A DNA stretch of 64,000 nucleotides, taken from the NCBI GenBank assembly GCA_008477525.1, contig SPDT01000008.1, positions 1,318,705 through 1,382,704 on the forward strand, in the 5' to 3' direction. The position numbers and the translations under genes are program-made. The stretch comes from Hypomyces perniciosus. Its lineage: Eukaryota; Ascomycota; Sordariomycetes; Hypocreales; Hypocreaceae. Below are positions 56,017 to 64,000 of this stretch, in pieces; positions within the stretch are counted from its first letter, which is position 1, and each line of letters starts with the position of its first letter. Below the pieces are notes generated by a model. The model had not been told where the DNA came from. It saw only the letters and a list, made by a program, of their open reading frames with translations, and ran no database searches.

Positions 56017-57590
56017 TCATTTCTCCTTTCGCTGTTTCCCTGATCTGGACTTGTTCTTTCCTTCCTTCCTCCCACTGCCCTTGCTTGGTGGCGGTTGATG
56101 TATCGGCTCGACTCCAAGGGGGTCGTCGTCGTCACCGCCGGCGCCGAGGTTAACACCGGCAAGCATGTCAGCGATGTCAGACTGTGGTGGCTCGGTCATT
56201 GCCGCAAGTGGGTCCTCGGAGCTTTGCGAGTGGGACCGGAGGTGCTTTGTTCTCTGCTGAGTCAATGCGGCCGGAACATCCACAACTGGGCCGGTAGACG
56301 TGATAGGATCACCAGAGTCGGCCGATGGATATCGAACATGTCTGACCTGCTTGCGGTTCCTATCTCTCTTCATCTTAACTTCGATGGCTTCCGTCTGAGC
56401 CGGAGCTTTGCCTCTCGAACCAGATACCACCGTTCGGTTGTCATCTTCGTCGTCGTAATCTTCGTCGTCGTCCTCTTCTTTCTCATAGTCATCCACAACC
56501 GTCTCTCCCTCTGAATAGTGACTGAATTGCGAAGTATCTTCGATAGTGCGGGCCCATGCAGCGGTATAGCTCTCTACATCAATCTGCGAAGCTGATTCCG
56601 GTACAGTGGTTGCATTGCTCCCGGAAGCCTCTCCAGCGGAATCTAGTTCCTCGTGTTTATCCTTTCTGCCAAGGACATCTTTCTTGGCACCGGAGGTATT
56701 ATGGATATAGTGTCCTTCCATACAATGTCGCCAGGTATCCAGGCCGGGATATGAGTACTCGATGGAGTTGCCGCCATGCACTGCCATCTTAGCCAAGGCC
56801 CATAGGGCCAGCTTGATGGTGAGTTTTCCCTTCCCCGACGCGTTCCAAGAAACAACAGCGTATTCCGGGTCATGGAACGGCCACTGTGATGGTTGGTTGT
56901 CCTGGAACAGATCACCGCTTGACGCCATGGATATATCAGGTTGGTTCCTGAAATTGGTGTTGACAAGCGCTCGTCTAGGACGCGAGGCAGCAATGCCTGG
57001 CTCAATGAGCCTTCGAGTAATCCTGAAGACTACAAGATTTCCGTCCGTGATGACAAAGCCGTACCGGGAACGGTGGTGAGTCATGTACAAAAGGATTTGG
57101 TTCATGACTTTTTGCCATTCGTGGTAATCGTCCTCGTCGCCTCGCATATCGGGCCGCCATTTCTTGTCCAGCTTAGTGTCTCCCGGCACAAGGTTGGTAA
57201 AGAGACCATTGTCGTCCAGCCGCTGATCGGAAACTAGAGACCAGTCGGGCTTGAGTTGCTCGGATTCTACTCCGCAGCGAGTTCCTCGTCCATAATGAGA
57301 CTTGACGTCTTGCTTATTCAGTGCATAGTTGACGATGGGAACTTCGAACCTACGCAGCAAGTCGTCGAAACATTCCTCGTTGAAAACTCTCAGATCTTCT
57401 GGCAACGGCTGTGGCTTCTTGAACCTCGATAGGACCTATCAAGCTCGGCTTGGAAGATGCGAGTGATTGTTTGGTAGGTGAAGTCGCGCCATGGTCTCCA
57501 GTTTCCCACATCGATTATTTGCTTGGTCTTCGTATTGGGGCCTGAATTAACCAAGGAACTGTCGACGGCGACGTTCGGCTCGGTAGGACT
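56017..57590 (-). pseudogene. PD-(D/E)XK-like fungal protein, frame-broken at the N-terminus
   Basis: The main frame from about 57435 to 56017 is open. An upstream part (about 57590-57435: VDVGNWRPWRDFTYQT-like, then FQAELD) continues the same protein in another frame, so one frameshift lies near 57425-57445. Seen in order: ECFDDLLRRFEVP, PDWSLVSD, VPGDTKLDKKW and QILLYMTHHRSRYGFVITDG. The acidic-x-acid-x-lysine pattern (PDW...GDTK) with a following QxxxY helix suggests a restriction-endonuclease-like fold. A long acidic and basic tail follows (EKEEDDDEDYDDEDDN; KNKSRSGKQRKEK). The fold is inferred. It diverges from the kinase-like pseudogene at 58503. No start codon is certain; if the break is a sequencing error the gene could be intact. 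Confidence 0.55.
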
Positions 57591-58502
57591 TCAAGAAGGG
57601 TTGGCATCTTGGATGAATGCGGGCAAGAACGAGCGCTTTCTAAAGTAAAGGTGATTTGTGGAATGATGAAGGGCATCTTGAAAAAGCTCGACGAGGAGAT
57701 GCCTGCCATTTTATAGTCGTCCTGGTCAAGATCATGGGGGGCAGTCAGCACGAGGTTCACACACCAAATGGTGACCAAATGCAGGCGCTTCATGGATTTG
57801 CAGGGGAGCGTTCGAAGTTCGGACTACCGGCATGATTTGGGCGTTTGGCCCAACTTTGGACCCGTAGCCTGCAGCCCGCTCAGCTATGTTATAATCCATG
57901 TTTTCGTGAGCGGGCTTATCGTTTTGACCTTCTGACTAGGTACGTGAGCGCTGTGTCCTCAGGGAAGGGAAGAAATTCGGAACACGAGTTATATAAGCAA
58001 ATGACAATAACCGGCGGAGACTAGGAAGATTTGCGGAAATATAAGTAAGTTAGAGGAGTAACCTTAGAGATACCTTGAGTGCGTGTATTCCATAAAGCTA
58101 TCTGAGCATTACTATCCTAACTTTGAGGTAGAAATTAGGGAGCCATCGGTCCCGTGAATTCTGGCGGGAAGGTTCCCCGCAGGAGTTGGGCTCATGTACA
58201 TTTCTCTGGATAATCCCAGAATCTTGCGCATCGTGCAAGGGTGGTCAGGCGTCTTTCATTTTTTTTTTCATTTCCCTTTTTAAGCCGGGCTGTGCTTAGC
58301 TGGCTGGCAGTGGCAACGTTGAAACTCAAGTTCGCTATTCTGGAGTTACGAGTGCTGAGGTCTACGACTGTTGCCCTGGGGCGCGCCATACACGTGACAA
58401 GCCACTTTAACCGTCTACCTTTTATCCTCGCTCCCCCTTTTTTGGGGTTGTTTATTTCTTTATTTCTTATTCTTTCCCCTGACACTCATCAACCACAACA
58501 AC
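57591..58502. other. Divergent intergenic region of the nuclease-like/kinase-like pair
   Basis: About 900 bp shared by both upstream regions. A pyrimidine-rich leader (TTATTTCTTATTCTTTCCCC, about 58456) precedes the kinase-like start. No gene seen. Confidence 0.35.
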
Positions 58503-59412
58503 ATGGCTGGAACACCGCCAGAGCTCCTCCTCCCGTATGAGAAAACACCGTCTGAAAATGCTGTCAATGTGCTTCCTCGATAATGAGCCCATGATCGGAC
58601 CCCCTAGATTTATGGGGAAAGATTTCCAGAAGCCGCGACTTCGACGCTGCACCTTTGATTTAGACACCATCGCCTTTGAATCCCGACTTGGAGGCGGGGC
58701 TGATGGCTACGTCTGGAAAGTCAGGTTCGGCGACGAGGGCCCCTTTGCCCTGAAAGTGGTGAGTATCTATGCGTTGAGTTGCCTTTACCTTCACTTATTA
58801 TTTAATGCAGTTTCTGGGACCAAGAGCCCCCCCAAGAGTTTGGCAGCTACTATGCCTTGCAGCGGGAGTGCCAAAATGGCGCTGTTCTTCAGATGATGCA
58901 AGCGTCTGTGGCGTCTGCTCCAGTTTTGGTGTACGACAGTCCCGAAGGAACAGAAGAAGTCACGGACAACTTTTCTCGTTTTGCAAGGAGAATGACATCA
59001 TTTCAGAGACCAATCTATCTGAGGGTATCAGGCTCATCTCTCGTCGATACCGCGCATGGCGAAATGTTATGGCTGGCTGAAGCTACACAGCGACCTGTGG
59101 GATAGGCTCCCTTTGAGGCTGCAGGCTCCGCGCCTGAAAATTGACAAGACTGAGAGGTACATGAAAAGCAACAAGGAATATGTTTCACTTATTTATGAGC
59201 TGATCGAAGACGGTGAGAACGTACCGTCTGTTGTGGAGGAGGTGGCCGATTTCTTCTGGCACGCTGGTTTCGCCTATACCCCGACACCCTGGCGCGAAAT
59301 TGGAAAAGCAGTGTTTTGGTGGATCATGCAGACATTGTCCATCGTTGGGGTTTCGGGTGGAACGAGGGTTCCTACAAGAAGAGAAAGGCCAGCCAGATAC
59401 TGCGGGAGTGAG
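58503..59412 (+). pseudogene. Protein-kinase-like gene with several frame breaks
   Basis: The protein starts MAGTPPELLLPYEK at 58503 and meets a stop at 58581, where the reading continues in another frame (NEPMIGPPRFMG). Next comes a kinase N-lobe: glycine loop LGGGADGYVWKV and the lysine of FALKV. An intron-like segment (58759-58810) does not restore the frame. FWDQEPPQEF, YYALQRECQNG, CYGWLKLHSDLWDRL and a C-terminal GFGWNEGSYKKRKASQILRE follow in different frames, with breaks near 58940-59050 and 59280. I recognise a fungal kinase-like family of about 300 residues. At least three frame breaks argue for a pseudogene. No HRD or DFG motif is seen, so even the intact family may be atypical. 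Confidence 0.6.
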
Positions 59413-59505
59413 AAGACGGTAGACATGCTTATATACTATATACTACATACTCTTACTAGCTAGAATAATGATAATGTTGCACGGTTTGATTCATGTTGAG
59501 CCAAG

Positions 59506-59907
59506 TCACCGTGGTTGTATCTTTTTACGGACCGCGTGAATCTCACTCGTTGCGAAAATAGCATCTCTTACTCGACAACCAACTCGTGTACCTGGCAATT
59601 CCGCCTTGCGCCATGCGTTGTGCGTTTTGTCACCAACATCACAACACTCCTCTCCGGCATTGCCTATTTCTGTAATAGTGGGTTGGCTGGTGAGCTGTAG
59701 GAAATGCGGGGAACTTGGGACAGTCTTTGCATATACCTCCCAGAGGCCGAACATTGGAGGGGCGCATTTCATGCACCCCACATCACAAACTTTGGACATG
59801 TGGCTGCATCCTGGTGAAGGCTCCAATTCTTTCCCTTTAAGAACGCCGTCGATAAATAAGGGAACGGGAGGCTCCCCAAGTTGGACCCGGGTCTCGTTCT
59901 TCATCAT
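59506..59907 (-). CDS. Possible small cysteine-containing protein
   Basis: A 133-codon frame from an ATG at 59907 has nine cysteines (CSHMSKVCDVGCMKC, GEECCD). It has no signal peptide and no recognised domain. It is a weak gene candidate supported only by length and composition. Confidence 0.25.
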   Translation of the reverse strand: MMKNETRVQLGEPPVPLFIDGVLKGKELEPSPGCSHMSKVCDVGCMKCAPPMFGLWEVYAKTVPSSPHFLQLTSQPTITEIGNAGEECCDVGDKTHNAWRKAELPGTRVGCRVRDAIFATSEIHAVRKKIQPR

Positions 59908-59949
59908 TTGCCCAAATTTTGTCCCTATATCCCTAACGTCCCAGCAACT

Positions 59950-60282
59950 ATGGCTACCTGCGGTAGTATCTTGATAGCTGACATGGAATCAGTCGTTGTA
60001 AACAATCGAAGCCATGCCAGCCCAGTTTCACAGGCCCAGCTTTCGTCCACCAGCCTGGAGGTTGATCGACTCCGTGAACTGGCTGCAAGAATACTTGACT
60101 CTGCTCAGTGCCTCCAGGAAAAGCTCATCGGTGCGCACCAGGATGGGCACCCGAGGTCTTACAAAAATTCCGATGACCAACATATCGCGGGCCAGGTTGG
60201 CCATGCAAAGTGTTGCCCATGCGATATCAAACCAGGCCAATCCTCAAGAGAAACCTATTGGCCATCTTCCAAGGCCCCCTAG
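59950..60282 (+). CDS. Possible fragment of unknown protein
   Basis: A frame from an ATG at 59950 gives 110 codons, with a helix-like stretch (LEVDRLRELAARILDSAQCL). Other frames continue to about 60590, so a broken gene is possible. No family is recognised. Confidence 0.25.
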   Translation: MATCGSILIADMESVVVNNRSHASPVSQAQLSSTSLEVDRLRELAARILDSAQCLQEKLIGAHQDGHPRSYKNSDDQHIAGQVGHAKCCPCDIKPGQSSRETYWPSSKAP

Positions 60283-61899
60283 GCTCAAGCCTTGATTCCG
60301 CCGCCAGACTCGAGAGGAAGAAGGCTAGACGAGCGCAAAAAGTGCGCCATTATTCGTGGTCTGAAGCCTGCTGTAATTCTAATCGTGGGCGGTTGTCCCC
60401 TACCCCCAAGCACATGGGAGGATATGACCAGCTGGTATTCAAAACATCGAACATTGTGAAGCACATGAGAGCGAGGATTCGCTTAAAAGACATACCACCA
60501 GCACCAGCTATCCAAGAATCATCATCCAAAGCCTTGGGAAGGAAGAACCATATGCAGAATTGCGTCGTACAGCGATTTCATACAAGGTAAGTTTCGTGCA
60601 TACGAATGCCAATATAACTGTAAATATAAAGCAGTGCTAAAGAAGGGCTCGGGCGCGCACCAGGCATCGAGAGACTCGTTGTCCGATATGTCCCAGCCAC
60701 CACCATCGTTTAAAAAGACGAAGGGTTGACGAAGGTTCCCACACACCTGCGGGGGACTCAGCCCCGCAGGCGACGCGGTTTTTTTTCGGGCATTGGAGAC
60801 GAAGGACTGATGGCGGTCGGCACCAATACCAGCGCCGGCACCAGCGAACGACTGCTCAATCCGAAGTGCTCGACACCCCCAGAGTTGTGGTGGCTACCAC
60901 TCCAGCATCTAGTAGGTTGCTAATAATGGATGTCTTAGTAACACAGGTCCCCTTGTGCAGGTAGGGTTACGATGTGCCAGATGAGAAGGCGGCGGAGTTT
61001 GCTTGGTCTCCGCGCGCTGGGACGAAGAACTGCTGCCCATTGTGGCTGGGCATCCCTATCAACGAGCTCCCGGCGTTTGTCTCTTAGCGTATCGCGAACC
61101 AGCACTTCACTATAACACTAGGAGGATAGGCAAGGGTTGGTAAGAACCGGAAAAAAAAATGGGAAGAATATTGCACAATTTGTGCTAGCGCTGTAATGAG
61201 CTCGACCTCGCTGACCATGGCTTCGCATTCGCTCCCCGCAGGAATGATCCCATATAGGCGCCCGTTGGCTTCTCACCTTCTCCATACCGGGGGCTTCTTC
61301 ACTTTCTTGGCATTAAACATGGTTGTCCCTTTCATCGCAGTACTCGTATGCATCCAAAAACCGGCCTCTCGCGCTCGCGGTCGAAAGACGACGACGCGAT
61401 CCGCCGAATGGCTCTCGAAGAGCCGGGCCGTGATACTTTCGGATCGGTGGTTTCCGCAATCAGATGCGCAAGGAGTCACCAACTTGAAAGAAGCAATAGT
61501 CTCACAAGCGTTCGTCCGTGGAAAGGGTTTGGTGGAAACGACAACCTTGCTCGTGACATGCGCAAATAATTTCTCCTGTCGTCATGCAGCGTCTGAAAGA
61601 CGCATAAAAATTCGTTGTCCAGCACTGTGAGTGAAGCCCTTGTCAGGCGGAGTCTGAGGCGGTTGAGGCAAGGCAGTTGGCGCGGAGAGAGAAAGATGTC
61701 GTTAGGAAAGGCAAATTGCCTTGGATGAATAAGATGATCTCATCCCAGGTGGGCCAAAGCCATTTTTGACGCCTGACACCCCCATCCCACACCGCCACAA
61801 TATATATACGGCGTGTCACTCAGTCGTTTTATAATAAGTCGATTAACGCAAGGCCGGACCTAATCCGATAGCTAATGTCATTGTTGATCCGATCTGGAA
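60283..61899. other. Non-coding or unrecognised stretch
   Basis: ORFs of up to 144 codons (61196-61630) have no domain. I can support no gene. Confidence 0.3.
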
Positions 61900-62050
61900 C
61901 ACACAAGAGCTGTCAACCATGACGCGTCCGGTATCATGCCGTCACCACTTCGCAACACCGCAATAGAGCATAGCTCTGGATGAACGGCCCATGCGGTCTT
62001 CAGCTACCACACCTTGTGTTGCCCCCCTCCCTCATACCCTCGCGGCCGGA
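61900..62050 (+). repeat. Dispersed repeat, copy 2
   Basis: Second copy of the repeat described at 55600-55775, direct orientation, with insertions and deletions between shared blocks. Confidence 0.5.
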
Positions 62051-62455
62051 ATGATGATTGATGACCCCAATCGCCATTGAACGTTCCCTCATGAACATTG
62101 CAAGCAGGGCACTATTGTCATTTACGATATGCCTTTCACACATCTTTGATGAAACACATCCCTAATATGCCATATATACGCGTCAAACAAACCGCTACAA
62201 GACTAGGACCGAGAGCTTTAAATCTGAAACCACAAGAGAGGCAACACAGCATGTTTTTTGTGAAAGAGTCCAAGTAGCAGATGCTACAATCTTCAATCTA
62301 ACCCAAAGTCTTCCTCCCAAGATGTTTCCCTCCGTGACTCTGATGCCCTCGAATGTTACAGGAAAAGTCCTGCCTGCCCAACGCCGGGCATCTTTGGCAT
62401 TGCCACGTCTGGCGTAAGCTGCTATCCTTGTCAGAAAGATGGACCCACGATCTAA

Positions 62456-62716
62456 TTAAGACGCCCGTACCGCCACATTTTCGCAGGAAGGGTTCTTATT
62501 CAATTGGGCCGTTGCCTCCTGCGCATACGAAATCTGAGTCTCGCCGTTACAACCACAGGCTGGTTTTGGGCATAAACTTGGCAGGCGAACATGGTGTCGT
62601 CCGGAATCCCCATGTTTGTTGTCACGCCGAGGCTGCTTCGGTTCGGGGACTTCGTCCCTGGCTCCACTATCGCCCGTTAGATCAATAATTTCCGGAGCGA
62701 TGAGAGGATCAGACAA
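62456..62716 (-). pseudogene. Fragment with IIDLTGDS motif
   Basis: A minus-strand frame without ATG carries EIIDLTGDSGARDEVPEPKQ. The motif resembles the VIDLTGDSTDEE of the protein at 39948-40904. The rest is not alike. It could be a relic of the same family or an independent SUMO-interaction-like motif. Confidence 0.25.
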
Positions 62717-64000
62717 GTTCGGTCGACAATTTTCTGCTGATCAAAATCGTTCAGCCTATGACGAGAGTTCTTTCTCCTTCTCGGCTGAAACAAACTTCAT
62801 TCTACATGGAAGACTTGTAAACTAGACGTAAAGAATAGTAAGGGATATCGTTCGGTTGCAGGACAGTGAGGCAGACACAGCGAGTCGCGGTTAACATAAC
62901 AGACAGTGATGGTGCTGACTCTAAATAGGAGGCGGAACCTCCACCTTGCCAGGAACAAGAACACTAGATGATTGCAAGGCCATGGAACTAAGAGAAAAAA
63001 TGCAATTGGGTCAATCTACTAGTCCATTAGCTTATCCTAGCAAGCTGAGGATGAGTATGGTGTGGGGTAGAGATGTCGAGTCTGAGTGTGGAGATAGTTG
63101 TAGAACAGCTTTCCTGCCCATCTTATTAAGCACAGAACGGGTCAAGATATTTATGTAATCGGGTTTTCGTGGCCGTGTTCTACACGGTGGTAAGGGACAT
63201 CTGATTGGTCGTCAACAGGTCTCATAGACCTTGCTTTGCAACCGTTTCAAGCATCGAAAAAACTTTGAAGGAATGGGCACTTCTACCATTTTCGGTCGGC
63301 AGATATGGCTTACAATCGTACTTTTACCTTCCATCCACTGTGGCTAAGGGGGGGGGTATGCTGGGCGGGGGCGACGTTGAGGGGTTCACGCAAGTCCAGG
63401 TCGAGACGTTGGATAAACGGAACGGCGTGGCAGGCTTCAGGTAAACGAGGGATGTGACACGATACACGAATGCGTCCTATGTCCAGGTAAGAAGCGGAAG
63501 ATGACCAAAGTTACCCCTGTTTTGGTACCCACAGAGTTCTCAACATAGCCCCCTGATCTATCCAGAACAGCTTATAATACGGCGAGTATGGTGTGGTTCC
63601 CCAGCAATCTGGAGCTTTGAGAAAACTGGGTGCATGAATTTATTATCTTTAGTCAATCCTTGAAACATTTTTCGACCGTTCCAGTGACCTCAACGACCAG
63701 AAGAAGGAAATAACCATTAACGTCAACATTGACCGAATTGGGCCGTAAATCTAATAGCAGACTAACAACAAGAGTATCTAGTGATCTCATATCGCAAACA
63801 CAGGACACTCGTGGAACCTCCTTGGCCCCATTATTGCTATAACCATGGATATTATTAGTGCGAGCTCCATCGGTAGGCATTTTTTTTGACATGCAACATC
63901 GTTGAAAATCCCTCTTATCATAACCTCAGAGAAGTTTGTCGCTGAGGTGTAACGGACTGCTGCTGCTCAACCGGCAATTTGTATCCGCCAACCGTATAGC
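62717..64000. other. Non-coding stretch to the window end
   Basis: No supported gene; short ORFs only. Confidence 0.3.

Noticed and set aside
61196..61630. 144-codon ORF with a hydrophobic stretch
   Set aside because: The hydrophobic part could mimic a membrane segment, but no family, neighbour or splice evidence supports a gene.

Overview
This window looks like an accessory, repeat-rich stretch of a filamentous ascomycete (Pezizomycotina) chromosome. The evidence is RIP-type mutation, short introns with GT/AG ends and CTAAC-type branch sites, a DUF3435 gene, Tad1-type LINEs, Ty3/Gypsy elements with chromodomains, and fungal-only gene families. A Eurotiomycete such as an Aspergillus or Penicillium relative is my guess; the sequence does not prove it. 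I saw no rRNA, tRNA or CRISPR array.

Layout. Bases 1-15160 are an AT-rich, gene-free block of RIP-degraded transposons. It holds copies of one Ty3/Gypsy element in both orientations, the 3' part and LTR of a Gypsy element ending at 6427, and a RIP-altered LINE. Composition changes abruptly near 15165. A 744-codon DUF3435 tyrosine-recombinase gene follows at 15577-18036, oriented away from the AT block. Captains of giant Starship elements belong to this family and sit first at the 5' edge of the element. The boundary carries a cluster of ACTACCT repeats and a 12-bp inverted repeat, so this may be the left end of a Starship whose cargo runs rightwards and possibly out of the window.

To the right lie mostly intact accessory genes between transposon fragments. 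They are a C2H2 zinc-finger protein (21054-22196, -), an FtsJ-like methyltransferase with a GC-AG intron and a slippage-altered C-terminus (23177-24330, +), a nine-exon RecQ helicase inside nested inverted repeats (29927-32760, -), LINE pieces including an intact endonuclease/partial reverse transcriptase ORF (34976-36861, -), a SUMO-interaction-like motif protein (39948-40904, +), a small Myb/SANT-like protein (41125-41839, -), a basic hypothetical protein (44269-45002, +), a fungal glycosyltransferase-like protein with DDD motifs (46126-47504, -), and an Est1-type protein (48785-51229, -).

The right end is decayed. It has a broken unknown gene (52885-53725), a gene with an unresolved start (54150-55052), and a divergent pair made of a PD-(D/E)XK-like gene and a protein-kinase-like gene, both frame-broken (56017-59412). 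After 59412 I find only weak ORFs. No metabolic pathway is visible. The shared theme is DNA/RNA handling and regulation (recombinase, helicase, methyltransferase, zinc finger, Myb, Est1, nuclease-like, kinase-like), typical of fungal accessory or subtelomeric DNA. Gene models were spliced by eye and need RNA evidence.
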